NCBI GenBank assembly: GCA_009859145.1
Contig: VRVR01000037.1
Span: forward strand, 76,892-140,891
Direction of reading: 5' to 3'
Source: Andalucia godoyi
Lineage: Eukaryota > Discoba > Jakobea > Jakobida > Andaluciidae
DNA: 64,000 nucleotides
Made by a program: the position numbers and the translations under genes. Under the pieces are notes generated by a model, which worked only from the letters and a program-made list of their open reading frames with translations, was not told where the DNA came from and searched no databases. Below, piece by piece: positions 49,165 through 58,757 of this stretch (positions are counted from its first letter, which is position 1; each line of letters opens with the position of its first letter).

Positions 49165-50127
49165 ATGATCCGGAAGAAGCTGCATCCTTCTCCACAGAAA
49201 GAAAGGGATACTGTCTGGTGGCAAACATGGGCTGGTCCGCACGTGTTTCACAAGCCAGCAAAGGTAGACTTTACAAGCACAAAGTACGAGAAAAGCGAGG
49301 CGCCTCCGGAGTATTCACTGCGACAGCAGTACCAAGAACGAGCCAGTCAAGCGAGAAACTCGACTGGTGATGGGGAATTCATCAGAAGCATGGAGGAGTC
49401 CACGATGCGACACTGCAATCATCTGCAGCAGCAGCACTCCATGAGAAGAACAACATCCTCCTTTTCTTCTGCTTCGAACAGTTCCGGAAATGTCGGTTCT
49501 CCGAGCAGTTTCCAGTCTCCTTCGCCCGCTCGAAACTCTCTCCAGGAATCAATATTGATGTCGAGGTCCGCAAGTGGACGGCGGTCACAATCGTCGTTGG
49601 ACATGAACCATCCTGAGCAGAGGTCGTGGGGGACGTTTTCGTCCAATGACCGTTCGGCAGAATGGGTTTCGAGATTCACGGATGCAGAACCTGCAATTTC
49701 TGCGATTCCAGATAACATCATGGCATTCGGACACGCGTCTCTTGTCACTCGAATGGATCCGCTGCTCAAGTCGAGCCCTGCGTCATTGCATACCGCAAGG
49801 GCAGTGGAGAACAGAAGTAGAAAGCACTTTGGAGGCAGCGAGATGACGGGAAACTTGTCAACAACTTGGGCCACAGCAGACGTGTACGCGCAGACGACAA
49901 CCCAGTCTTTTCCGTCAAGCCGATTGGACGACTTCCGAAAGTCACAGACCATTGAACGATCCTTTGCAAAGGCTGAGCCGAGTCGTATCAAGGACATTGG
50001 AACACATCCCGATGTTCCGATGCGAGAGAGATCCGATCCCTCAAGATCCGCTGCAAAACTGTTGACAAAATCCATCCGAACCATACATGATAAGGACGTG
50101 CTTTTCGGTGCAAACTTTGCACAGTAG
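49165..50127 (+). CDS. Uncharacterised 320-aa protein
   Basis: Start at ATG 49165 (MIRKKLHPSPQKERDTVWWQ). The N-terminal 50 residues contain an aromatic block VWWQTWAGPHVFHKP and then SLRQQYQERASQA; this resembles the short Trp/Pro motifs of microtubule-associated ciliary proteins, but I cannot assign a family. The rest is Ser/Arg-rich, probably disordered, with a short conserved-looking end (RTIHDKDVLFGANFAQ). No TM segment or signal peptide is visible. Confidence 0.65.
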   Translation: MIRKKLHPSPQKERDTVWWQTWAGPHVFHKPAKVDFTSTKYEKSEAPPEYSLRQQYQERASQARNSTGDGEFIRSMEESTMRHCNHLQQQHSMRRTTSSFSSASNSSGNVGSPSSFQSPSPARNSLQESILMSRSASGRRSQSSLDMNHPEQRSWGTFSSNDRSAEWVSRFTDAEPAISAIPDNIMAFGHASLVTRMDPLLKSSPASLHTARAVENRSRKHFGGSEMTGNLSTTWATADVYAQTTTQSFPSSRLDDFRKSQTIERSFAKAEPSRIKDIGTHPDVPMRERSDPSRSAAKLLTKSIRTIHDKDVLFGANFAQ

Positions 50128-50227
50128 CATCTGTTTTATGTCTTCTTTTTTTATATTAAGTATTGTTTGAAAAATTATATTGCTGCTGAGAAACGCATCA
50201 TCCGAGTCTCGTTTCTATTCTTCTTTT

Positions 50228-50273
<46 letters not shown>

Positions 50274-50542
50274 GTGTGCATTTCTTTTTCTTTTTCTATC
50301 GGGAAAGGACTACTCGGCACTTTGCAGAACCAGCTGCATACACACTTCCCGCTTGTGCGTGCAGATTGGGGGATGATTCCAGCTGTGGGTATTTTTGGAA
50401 CGAGGAGACACAGCGATGTGGTTAAAAGCATTCTTCCTTTTCTTTTTCTGTTTTGGTTTTTTTATTTTATTTTTAAATTTGATTCGCGATTCCCAGTTTT
50501 TTTTCTGGACACTTTAGAATTCAACAGAAGGAGTGGGGGGAA
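50128..50542. other. Intergenic region with (CT)n tract
   Basis: 415 bp between two plus-strand genes, holding a pyrimidine tract with (CT)n at about 50236-50269 and T-rich sequence before the next ATG. No gene seen. Confidence 0.65.
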
Positions 50543-51346
50543 ATGGCTGGTCTTAGCGCAGCGGAAAAGGAACTGTATCTTCGCGACGGATTTATTGCAT
50601 GCCGCAATCTGATTTCGGCAGAAGAGATTGCGGAAGTAATGAAAGCCTGTGAGGTTTTGGCAAACAAGCGTCCTGCCCCAGGCTGCGATCAAGAGATGAT
50701 GTATTACGAAGACTCGATGCAGAATCCGTCCCAGCGCATCCTCTCAAGAATCGAAAAGTTTGTCGAAACCAATGCGGTTCTTGCCAAGATTGCATCTGAT
50801 GAACGCATTTTAAGCCGAGTTGCCGACTGTCTGTCTCTTGGGCGTGAGTATCCTTCGGCGAATGGCTCCTCGAATTCAACGCCTATTCTTTTCAAAGAAA
50901 AGATTAATTTCAAGCTAGCGAATGGCGGGCGCGGATTCGAAGCTCACCAGGATATCCAACCTGGTTGGGACGACTATGCACCGTACTTTGTGTCCGTGCT
51001 CGTGACCATTGATCCGTCGACTCTGGAGAACGGGTGCTTGGAGCTCGCAGGCGGACACCACAAAAGAGGTCTTCTTGGAGAAAAGTGGAAGCCACTTACC
51101 GAGGACCAGCTCAAGGGCGTGGAGTTTGTCAAGTTCCCGACTCAGCCGGGCGATGTCGTGTTCTTTGATTGCTACGTGCCGCATCAATCGGGCCCGAACA
51201 TGAGTGCACACATTCGTAGAAATATGTATCTTACGTACAACCATCCGCACGACGGAAATCATCGGATCCAGTACTATGCCGACAAGAGAAAGGCTTTTCC
51301 TCCTGACAACGAGCGCAACGGAAAGCAGTATGCATACAAGGTGTAA
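50543..51346 (+). CDS. Phytanoyl-CoA dioxygenase (PhyH) family 2-oxoglutarate/Fe(II) oxygenase
   Basis: 267 aa, complete. The double-stranded beta-helix has the iron ligands H135-x-D137 (in AHQDIQPGWDDY) and a distal His at about 214 (YVPHQSGPN), followed by an Arg-Arg pair (RRNMYLTYN) suited to bind 2-oxoglutarate. Also typical is ENGCLELAGGHHKRG. The closest well-known relatives hydroxylate phytanoyl-CoA, but many family members act on other small molecules, and no peroxisomal SKL or PTS2 is seen (it ends YAYKV). The substrate is open. AATAAA follows the stop at 51361. Confidence 0.9.
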   Translation: MAGLSAAEKELYLRDGFIACRNLISAEEIAEVMKACEVLANKRPAPGCDQEMMYYEDSMQNPSQRILSRIEKFVETNAVLAKIASDERILSRVADCLSLGREYPSANGSSNSTPILFKEKINFKLANGGRGFEAHQDIQPGWDDYAPYFVSVLVTIDPSTLENGCLELAGGHHKRGLLGEKWKPLTEDQLKGVEFVKFPTQPGDVVFFDCYVPHQSGPNMSAHIRRNMYLTYNHPHDGNHRIQYYADKRKAFPPDNERNGKQYAYKV

Positions 51347-51560
51347 TATTTGTTTGCGCCAATAAATGCAGGAGCCCGTCCCACTGCCTTTTCTTTCTCC
51401 GTTTTCTTTTCTTTCTTTTTTCTTTTTTTTCTTTTGTGGTTTTTGAATTGCATATCGAAATAGTACTGGTAAGCGCACCGCTCAAGCCTGGGAACCATCG
51501 CTTGCTCGTCCAAACCAGAAACGAGCAAACCCCGTACACGCACAGCCTACATTGTAAACT

Positions 51561-51600
51561 AATCATGCATGATCACTGCTAACCATGCATGATCAGTCTT
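51561..51600. repeat. Two 20-bp tandem units with CATGCATGATCA palindromic core
   Basis: CATGCATGATCA occurs at 51564-51575 and again at 51584-51595. The first copy extends to the perfect palindrome ATCATGCATGAT. The pair directly abuts the broken 3' end of the Fanzor-like relic and could be an element end. Confidence 0.7.
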
Positions 51601-51890
51601 GAATCCAAATTGAATTCACACTCAATTCGGAAGCGCGTAGGCCCCAACACGCCTCACGGCGTTCTTCAGATAGATGTTCCGCGCTCCGTTCCCAATCTCG
51701 ATTCATCGGTGAGCCACTTTCTCAGCGCGACACGTTGTTCCTGAGAAGGGTGCATTTTGATTCTGACGGCCCTAGCAGCAGGCGTAGTGACACGTGGTCT
51801 CTTAGGAGGTCTGCGGGACCTAGGAGGCCCTGTATCGAGCGGCGTAGGCGCAGGCGAATGCGTCATCCCAGCGCACTCACGCCCATATTT
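51600..51890 (-). pseudogene. Decayed N-terminal fragment of a TnpB/Fanzor-like RNA-guided nuclease
   Basis: On the minus strand, ATG 51866 opens a 66-codon frame. It has a Pro/Arg-rich leader with PPKRPRV (nuclear-localisation-like) and then AVRIKMHPSQEQRVALRKWL, the pattern (basic, I/V-R-hydrophobic-x-P-x-x-E-Q-x-x-x-L-x-x-W) of the TnpB/Fanzor N-terminal wedge domain. The frame breaks at about 51680. In a second frame NIYLKNAVRRVGAYALPN (51672-51619) continues as the family would, with an aromatic/AsN-x-AV helix. After that both frames stop and no RuvC or zinc-finger part follows before the PhyH gene. So it is a truncated, frameshifted relic. The call rests on short motifs and needs a profile search. 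Confidence 0.45.
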
Positions 51891-52268
51891 GAATTATAAA
51901 AGTGGACCCAAAAAACCAAACCAACGAATGATAGAATAGATGGCTATGGATGCTGCCTTAAAGAGTATTGAAAATGCAGAGCCTGTGTCGCAAGCTGAAT
52001 TTTGGCCGAGCGTGTGTAAGCACGAATTCCTTGTGAACCAAACGTGCTAGTGTCGGCCAGTATTGACCGTGTCTGTTTCGTCATTTATTCAACGGCTGAC
52101 ACCGACTTCTATATGGGCGATCGTGCCTTGGTATCTATTCTGCACCCGTTGCTGAATTTTTTCTCTTTCCCAATTAATTACACTCTTTTCACCTGTCACA
52201 TTATTTTTACGTTAATTTAATTTTTTTTTAATAAACACGAGAATCCGGGGAGAAATCAAAAGCAGATC

Positions 52269-53909
52269 ATGTCGTTGGCTGCAACCACAACTTCTGGATC
52301 TCATGGCCGTGTTTTGCGGAAGCGGTCTTCGGGTCCAGCAGACTCTTTAGCAGATCGTTTGGACAAGATGTTGCAGCCGAATGTTGGCGGTGGAGGATCT
52401 GTTTCGCCGGCTTCCCCAAACTCTGTTTCTCCCTTTTCCTCCCCTCAAGCAGGAGCCTCGAAACAGTCTCCAATCCGCCCGAACACCTCCTCCAAGTCCC
52501 CTCGGCCTGGAACGACAACCTCTGTGTGTGGCGGTGGCAATGTCCTCGGAACTGGAATGGGCAGTGAGTACTATGAAGAAAAGTACCGGAATTTGAGCTC
52601 TGAGAATGAATCGCTCAAGAATGAACTTGCTCGAACCCAAGAAGCATTGCAGCTGCGCCAGACAACGTATGCGCGGAAAGAGACTCGAATGGCGAAAGAA
52701 ATTGCAACGCTAAAGGAGCAGTTGGATGCTTTGGTGTTGTCACGGACGGATACTGCGGACCAGATGCGTGTTCTTCGCGATATGAACGCGACGATCCAGG
52801 TGGGAATCGACTCGATGCAGGACAAAACTCAGTCTGCGTTGCAGGCGCATGAAGATGAGCTTAAACGGTCGTTCCGTGCGCAGCTGCATGAAGTGGAGAA
52901 GCAGCTTAGCGAAGAACGACAGAGGCACATGGACGGTGCTGCACAGTATCTGGAGCAAATAGCACAACTTAAAGGCGAACTTGCATGGATGAAAGAAGAA
53001 GCAACTCGGCTCGATGCTGGAAACCAAAAGTACAGACAAGAATCGCAGCATTTAAGAGTCCAGTATCGGGCGCAGGAAGACGACCGAACGACGCTCATCA
53101 AGCAGATTGCAGTCGTCAAGATGGAAAATGCACGGCTTCGGGATGAACTTGCAAAGTCGGTTCTCCTTTCTGCGTCCGCGGCCGACGGTGCGGCAAACAA
53201 TAACAATAGCAGTAACATTGGCTTGGGAGGGAGCGGGAAATCCGTGTATAATGGTAATGGTGGTGCCGGTGCCGATAATGTATCTGTGGTATCAAAGTCG
53301 CATGATGCAACCTCGTTTATTTCTCCGTTTGCAATTTCGACGCCAAGAGGCTCAACGATGCTTGCGTCGACTGGAATGGCCGAGACTGTGGTTGAACAGG
53401 CACAGCTTGCCGATATGCACAAGCGATATGAAGACACAGTGAAGCGTATGCGACGTCTTTTGGAAACTGAGCGTGCGCATCTCCGGCAGGTTCGATCGGC
53501 ACATGTTGCACTGCTGGCAGAGCGCACTGAATTGGAAGGGTTTTTGCGACAATGCATCGAGGATGTTCGTGGCGAGCTTGCACAGGCACTTAAGAACACA
53601 AGTCAAGACGGATCGCACTCGCCAACAATTCCGCCTATTACTAAACCAGCAGATCGACAAAAGGTTGTTGAAACCCTTCTTGCGAAAGAACGGGTTTTGG
53701 CGCTGCTTTATGACAAGAGTTTCCCGACGAAGAAGCAGGTTGTTACCAGACTGCCCGCAATGGTCTCGTCGCAGGAATGGAGCCACGATACAAGAGCGAC
53801 AAACACGATCGACGACATGAGCATGCGAGGCGGAAAATTGCCCGTGGAAGAAGCGGTTCTTGCCAGACTAAAGGCGTTTGTCGAGGAAGAGGAAGAAGAC
53901 CAAGACTAA
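52269..53909 (+). CDS. Coiled-coil protein, possibly centrosomal or ciliary
   Basis: 546 aa. The N-terminal 95 residues are Ser/Pro/Gly-rich, beginning MSLAATTTSGSHGRVLRKRS. A long coiled coil then runs over about residues 98-305 (YYEEKYRNLSSENESLKNEL... through QIAVVKMENARLRDELAKS), a Gly/Asn/Ser break follows (about 305-370), and a second coiled coil runs at about 375-450. The stretch TLIKQIAVVKMENARLRDEL recalls the conserved core of several basal-body coiled-coil proteins, but coiled coils align too freely for a family call. It lies directly upstream of the NEK gene. Confidence 0.72.
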   Translation: MSLAATTTSGSHGRVLRKRSSGPADSLADRLDKMLQPNVGGGGSVSPASPNSVSPFSSPQAGASKQSPIRPNTSSKSPRPGTTTSVCGGGNVLGTGMGSEYYEEKYRNLSSENESLKNELARTQEALQLRQTTYARKETRMAKEIATLKEQLDALVLSRTDTADQMRVLRDMNATIQVGIDSMQDKTQSALQAHEDELKRSFRAQLHEVEKQLSEERQRHMDGAAQYLEQIAQLKGELAWMKEEATRLDAGNQKYRQESQHLRVQYRAQEDDRTTLIKQIAVVKMENARLRDELAKSVLLSASAADGAANNNNSSNIGLGGSGKSVYNGNGGAGADNVSVVSKSHDATSFISPFAISTPRGSTMLASTGMAETVVEQAQLADMHKRYEDTVKRMRRLLETERAHLRQVRSAHVALLAERTELEGFLRQCIEDVRGELAQALKNTSQDGSHSPTIPPITKPADRQKVVETLLAKERVLALLYDKSFPTKKQVVTRLPAMVSSQEWSHDTRATNTIDDMSMRGGKLPVEEAVLARLKAFVEEEEEDQD

Positions 53910-54302
53910 GAGGAAAGATTTTGTTTTTGTTATTAGGACTCTGGAAAGATTAATGGCTGCATATTGTGTTTTACTGTGCTGTATTGTATTGTATTGTATC
54001 ATATCATTATCATTATCATTATTATTTTTTAATTGCCTTCGGTGTTTTGGAACCATTTTGGAGGCACCGTCTGCTGTAAAAAGAGCTGACCGTTAAAAAA
54101 AGATGCTTCGTATTGGAGAAAAAACGCCGTCCGAAAAGAAAGGGCTCACCAAAACAAAAAACCAAAAAGGTGGTTCGCTTAATTTCAAAACTGATTCACA
54201 GGCATTTTTGCACATCCTTCATACTTTTGTCGTTTAATTTGTTTGTTGTTCCCTTTCGAAATCAAAAACAAAAAAACAAAAAAAAAGCGCGGCTGAAGGA
54301 AC
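53910..54302. other. Intergenic region coiled-coil gene / NEK gene
   Basis: 393 bp with ATTGT and ATCATT short repeats (53980-54025), likely 3' UTR, and an A-rich leader just before the NEK ATG (54265-54290). No gene seen. Confidence 0.6.
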
Positions 54303-55361
54303 ATGGAGACGGAACGTATGGAAGGATACACTGTTCTTCAGGCACTGGGAAAAGGGACCTTCGGAACAGTGTACAAAGTCCAGCGGGTTGCAGATGGACG
54401 AGTGTTTGCAGCAAAAGCCGTTGCATATGGATCGATGTCAGACAAGGAAAAGCAGATGCTGGTGAGTGAGGTGAACATCCTTCGAGAATTTCGACATCCC
54501 AACATTGTGCGGTATTACGACCGCATTATCGATCGTGAGCGAAAGATAATCTATATTGTGATGGAGTTTTGCGAGAACGGCGACTTGGGTGCATACATCA
54601 AAAAGACCAAGAAAGAAGGCGGCTACATTGCTGAAGAGGTGATCTGGAGAGTCTTTTCACAGATTCTTCTTGCGCTGAAGGAATGCCACGGAAAAGAGGA
54701 CTCGAATGTCATTCTGCACCGCGATTTGAAGCCTGCCAACATCTTTTTGGACGGGCAGAGAAATGTGAAGCTTGGGGATTTTGGCCTTGCTCGCATTCTC
54801 AGCAAGTCTTCGATGTATGCACACACAAATGTAGGAACTCCTTATTATATGAGTCCCGAACAAGTGAATGACAGAGCCTACAACGAAAAGAGTGACATCT
54901 GGTCTCTTGGTTGCCTCATCTACGAGATTGCCGTACTTGCGCCGCCTTTTGAGGCATCGAATCAGATTGCACTAGCAATGAGAATCCGTGCTGGCACATT
55001 CCGCGATCTCCCCAGCACGCGATACTCTGCAGAACTCAACAAGGTGGTTCGATCTATGCTTCAGGTCGAGCAGCACAAGCGGCCCGTTGTCGACGACTTG
55101 TTGCAGAATGCACAAATCCAGCTGTATCTCCGAGAAAGAAAAATCAGTGACCGCTTCCTCGCACTCAAGAAGAAGGAGGAAGAGCTGGATGCACGAGAAC
55201 AAAGTCTAAATAGCAGAGAACAGGAAATTGCCAAACGCGAAAAGGTTCTCGGAATTGTCTCTGCTCCTTTGGCGCCACGTGATACAAACATCCCAGTCAC
55301 GGCGTCTTTTGACAAGCTTAACATCGACGCTGGGAAGGAAAACGCAGTTCTCTCCATGTGA
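54303..55361 (+). CDS. NIMA-related (NEK2-like) Ser/Thr protein kinase
   Basis: 352 aa. The kinase domain (about residues 8-275) is complete: glycine loop GKGTFGTVYK, AAK Lys, HRDLKPANIF (about 138-147), DFGLA (about 159), GTPYYMSPE, and DIWSLGCLIYE. The sequence fits the NEK family, closest in form to NEK2 (NIMA-type insert VILHRDLKPANIFLD, short C-terminal coiled coil at about 290-320 with EEELDAREQSLNSREQE). The last residues contain a KEN box (345-347), an APC/C degron known in NEK2, which points to cell-cycle-timed destruction. NEKs control centrosome separation, mitosis and cilium length. Confidence 0.92.
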   Translation: METERMEGYTVLQALGKGTFGTVYKVQRVADGRVFAAKAVAYGSMSDKEKQMLVSEVNILREFRHPNIVRYYDRIIDRERKIIYIVMEFCENGDLGAYIKKTKKEGGYIAEEVIWRVFSQILLALKECHGKEDSNVILHRDLKPANIFLDGQRNVKLGDFGLARILSKSSMYAHTNVGTPYYMSPEQVNDRAYNEKSDIWSLGCLIYEIAVLAPPFEASNQIALAMRIRAGTFRDLPSTRYSAELNKVVRSMLQVEQHKRPVVDDLLQNAQIQLYLRERKISDRFLALKKKEEELDAREQSLNSREQEIAKREKVLGIVSAPLAPRDTNIPVTASFDKLNIDAGKENAVLSM

Positions 55362-55643
55362 CGGAAACCCTCCGATGAAGAACCGTAAGAAGAAACACTG
55401 ACCACTTCCTATCATCTTCCTCGTCCCACATCGGGGAAGAAGAAGAAGAAAAGTACATATTAAACAATTCTTGTCTGCATGAATCTGCGAAGTCTTGGGC
55501 GATTTGTTTGTTATCTTCTTCTATAAGATATTCTTCACACACAAAGAAAGAGAGAAAGGGAAGAAAGTACTGATTTAATGATTGCCTTCTGCACGATGCC
55601 AGGCCAAAAACAAAAAACAAAAACATAAATTAAGGGTGTAACG

Positions 55644-56597
55644 TTATGTTTTTTTGAATGGACTGCGGATTTGCGGAGAGCACGGGGCGCATCGTTCAAG
55701 CACTGGTATAATGTTGGCCAGTGACGGTACCCCTCGTGGAAACTCTGTTCCACCCGAATGCTCGTGAATAAATGTTTCTGAAAACTTTTCGAGCGCTGCA
55801 AATGAGGTGTCCGTGCACTCAAGGGTCCCCGAGACGCACAGCAGTGCCGAAACGAGGCCGACGACCGAACCGAGATCCTTCCAGCTGCGCCGTGGACCAC
55901 CGGGAACCGATTGGATCGTGTCGCTCAGCGAACTGGAACCTGAAAAGAGTCTGAGCAGGTCTAGAATCTCGGCCCACAGCCAAACAGGCTCACGCTGCAT
56001 GTGAACTCGGGCGAAAGCACCTCGCATAATGACGGAGACAGGAGGGAAATAAATACGCGCTTTTGTAAACCGATTCACATGGGCAAATGATCGGTTCAGA
56101 AATCGATAACAAGGAAGAAACCGGTAATAAGCGACAAGAAGCAGGTCAAGCCGCGTAGACCCAGGAGCCAGTTCGGCGAGGTCTGGGATTCTGAAATACG
56201 TCACGATGATACTCGGCATAAAGTCATCCAACAACTTCAACGCAAGCGCATCCATAAACGAACCGGAATCACAGCCTTGGGCTAAGTGCGCATAGTCGAA
56301 CACAAGATTGTACACCATGCGCACTGACTCGGCAACGGAAGATTTGACAGCCCAGTGTTCCACTTCATGGCGAGATATTCTTGCTCTTGTAACTTCCAAC
56401 AGATACACCATAAACTGGTTCACTGCGTTTCGTGCGTCCTCTGCAGATTCAACGACTCCAATCGCAGGAACTTCCCGCACAAACTCGCCTTCTTCTGTCC
56501 GCAAAAGTGGAGGTGGGATCGACGAGTGCTCGCTGCAGTCCACTGAATCCGATTCTTCTGGAGAATCCATATCCGCATCTTCTCGACTTCGTTTCAT
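55644..56597 (-). CDS. Uncharacterised 317-aa protein
   Basis: Starts at ATG 56597 (MKRSREDADMDSPEESD); the codon before it is a GTG. After an acidic, Ser-rich N-terminus (about 1-45) the rest looks like an all-helical globular domain with regular hydrophobic spacing (for example VNQFMVYLLEVTRARISRHE and LDLLLVAYYRFLPCYRFLNR). No TM segment, signal peptide or known motif is evident. It could be a small HEAT/ARM-like or nuclear protein; I make no functional call. The long clean frame and codon use argue that it is real. Confidence 0.65.
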   Translation of the reverse strand: MKRSREDADMDSPEESDSVDCSEHSSIPPPLLRTEEGEFVREVPAIGVVESAEDARNAVNQFMVYLLEVTRARISRHEVEHWAVKSSVAESVRMVYNLVFDYAHLAQGCDSGSFMDALALKLLDDFMPSIIVTYFRIPDLAELAPGSTRLDLLLVAYYRFLPCYRFLNRSFAHVNRFTKARIYFPPVSVIMRGAFARVHMQREPVWLWAEILDLLRLFSGSSSLSDTIQSVPGGPRRSWKDLGSVVGLVSALLCVSGTLECTDTSFAALEKFSETFIHEHSGGTEFPRGVPSLANIIPVLERCAPCSPQIRSPFKKT

Positions 56598-57041
56598 CAC
56601 TCGTTCTTTATGCCTTCGTGTTCTTTTCTCTTTCCGTTTCTTTGTGTTTTCTCCCGGCCCCTAAGCAGCATGTCAGTGACGCAGTGTGCCACTCGCAAAA
56701 CACTCAACACGAACACGAACAACAGACACACATACGCATACGCATACGCGCCCACACGAACCCACAAGCACGCACCCTTTCCCAGGCGCAGACCGTGGTA
56801 AACTGCGGACTCCCTGCCGGACTTTCCTGTGCCGGATTTATCGATTATGGAAACACGCATCAAAAGGCTCAAAAAAAGCATGTAAAAAACGAGCGAAGAT
56901 ATGGCACATTTTTGACGAATTTCTCCTTCTTTTTACTTTGTTAAAAAAAATTGTCTCTGGGTGTCGTCGACTTCTCCTTCTTGTTCGCTTGAGAAAGTTG
57001 TTGCCTATCCAGATAAGAAACGTGTGCGGATTGAAACAGAG
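56598..57041. other. Divergent upstream region of the 317-aa gene and JJJ1 gene
   Basis: 444 bp. A CA-rich stretch with GCATAC units lies at about 56725-56770. The open frame before 57042 (from a GTG at 56961) is not conserved in the JJJ1 family and is treated as untranslated. No other gene seen. Confidence 0.6.
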
Positions 57042-58757
57042 ATGAGGTGTCACTACGAAGTCCTTGGCGTTGCGCGCGATGCAGATGACGATGATTTGAA
57101 AAGGGCGTATCGGAAGCTTGCACTGCAATGGCATCCAGACAAACATGCAGGGACTCCTGAATCGGTGCGTGAAGCAGAGGGTCGGTTCAAAGAAATCCAA
57201 GCAGCGTATGAAGTTCTGCGAGATGCGAACGAAAGAAGATGGTATGATGCACACCGCGAAAGCATTTTGCGAGGAAAGGCGGCTCGGCACGGAGGTGGTG
57301 GCGATGATGATGATGACGATTATGAAGAAGATCCATTCATTGACCTTTGGCCGTTCTTCTCAACGTCGTGTTTCAAGGACGACAAGGACTTTGTCCGAGT
57401 GTACGACGAAGTGTTTTCAAAAATTAGTGACGCTGAAGAAAAGAAGCATTCGCCGTTCTTCGGAGACGAAGCGCGGCTCGGTGAATTTTACGAGAAATGG
57501 ACGAATTTCGTGTCTTCCCGATCGTTTGCATGGGCGGAAAAGTACAATTTGAACGAAGCTCCGAATAGAATGTATCGGCGCGCAATGGAAAAGGAAAACA
57601 AGAAAGCGAGGGATGCTGCGCGAAAGGAATTCCAGGAACGTGTGCGGCAATTGGCAACGTTTGTGAAGAAGCTCGATAAGCGCTGGGCCAGGTTCCAAGA
57701 AGCGCTGCGCAAAAAGGAAGCAGAGAAAAAGGAACAGGAAAAGAAGAATGCAGAAGATGTCAAGATTCGCAGAAGAAAGGTCTTTCAGGAATATGTTGTG
57801 GCAGAAGATGTCGAGGAGCACATGCAGGAAGCGGAACGGCAATCCGAGATCCTCGATGAGTATTTCGAGAATCTGTCTGTGAAGGGGAAGGGCAAGAACA
57901 GCAAGAAACGACAAGCAAAGAACCCCAAGAAAATGCAGTATGTAGAAGAGGAAGAGGCAGACGCGGAGGAGCAGGAGCTTGATACTGAGCAGCAGCAAGA
58001 ACCGGCGGAACCGGATTGCTCAATAGATGCGAAAGCTGATGACGGTGAGCAAGAGGAAGAGGAAGAGGAAGAGGAAGAGGAGGTACTGAGTCTTGACTTG
58101 TCGAATTTTCGAAAGCCTCGAAATGGTGCGTTTGATGCTTCGTCGGGAATCTCCAGCAACGCTGCGAAGAGCCCAGATGCAGTATTGGAGAAGCACAGTG
58201 CAAAGACTGCGCACAGAGGAGATGCTGACGATGGCGGTGGCGACGACGATGTCGGCGATGGCGATGGTGATGGTGATGGTGATCAGCCGCCTGATGATAC
58301 CGGCGACGATGATACCCTTGGAGCTTCGGGGTCGAGGAAAAAGTCTGTTGTCTTTTGTGATGTATGCAAAAAGAAGTTCTTGACGGACAAGGAATTCGAG
58401 GGTCATACAAAGACAAAGAAGCACTTGCATAATGCGAAGAAGTCCGCGGCTTCGTCTGCCAAGGTAGATGCTTCAGCAGCCGCACCTGCAGCCAAAGAGA
58501 GGAAGCAGCCCGTCCCAAAAAAAACTGTTATTCCGGCACCAGATTCTGCCGAAGAGTCATCAGAAGAAGAGGTAGTGGTAGTGGAGTCGCAATCTTCAAT
58601 GGGAAGGAAAGCGAGAAGGAAAGAAAAGGACACGTCCGTGAAGTGCAATCGATGCGGAGAGCAATTTGAATCAAAAAACAAACTCTTTCAACATATTGAA
58701 GAAACAGGTCATGCCCTTCACGTGGAACCGGCTCAGTCAGGAAAGCGAAAGAAGTAA
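57042..58757 (+). CDS. DNAJC21: JJJ1/DNAJC21-type J protein with two C2H2 zinc fingers
   Basis: 571 aa from ATG 57042 ([20 protein letters not shown]), the start that matches yeast Jjj1. J domain at residues 1-70 with HPD at 31-33. A family-specific [16 protein letters not shown] segment and a long charged coiled coil (about 170-330) follow, then acidic Glu/Asp runs, and C2H2 fingers at about 432-460 ([18 protein letters not shown]) and 533-560 ([17 protein letters not shown]). Jjj1/DNAJC21 works with Hsp70 on late 60S pre-ribosomes to release Arx1-type factors. All parts are in family order. Confidence 0.95.
   Translation: MRCHYEVLGVARDADDDDLKRAYRKLALQWHPDKHAGTPESVREAEGRFKEIQAAYEVLRDANERRWYDAHRESILRGKAARHGGGGDDDDDDYEEDPFIDLWPFFSTSCFKDDKDFVRVYDEVFSKISDAEEKKHSPFFGDEARLGEFYEKWTNFVSSRSFAWAEKYNLNEAPNRMYRRAMEKENKKARDAARKEFQERVRQLATFVKKLDKRWARFQEALRKKEAEKKEQEKKNAEDVKIRRRKVFQEYVVAEDVEEHMQEAERQSEILDEYFENLSVKGKGKNSKKRQAKNPKKMQYVEEEEADAEEQELDTEQQQEPAEPDCSIDAKADDGEQEEEEEEEEEEVLSLDLSNFRKPRNGAFDASSGISSNAAKSPDAVLEKHSAKTAHRGDADDGGGDDDVGDGDGDGDGDQPPDDTGDDDTLGASGSRKKSVVFCDVCKKKFLTDKEFEGHTKTKKHLHNAKKSAASSAKVDASAAAPAAKERKQPVPKKTVIPAPDSAEESSEEEVVVVESQSSMGRKARRKEKDTSVKCNRCGEQFESKNKLFQHIEETGHALHVEPAQSGKRKK

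Larger units (their letters stand above)
51347..52268. other. Intergenic region holding a TnpB/Fanzor-like relic
   Basis: 922 bp between the PhyH gene and the coiled-coil gene. The features are the minus-strand relic (about 51600-51890) and two copies of a 20-bp unit with a palindrome (51561-51600). A TATAAAAG sequence lies at 51895-51902. From 51941 to 52049 a 36-codon plus frame (MAMDAALKSIENAEPV...) exists with no known match. The last 100 bp are AT-rich. Confidence 0.6.

Noticed and set aside
56961-57041. 27-codon extension of the JJJ1 frame from a GTG
   Set aside because: No ATG; Jjj1 family proteins begin immediately before the HYEVLGV motif.
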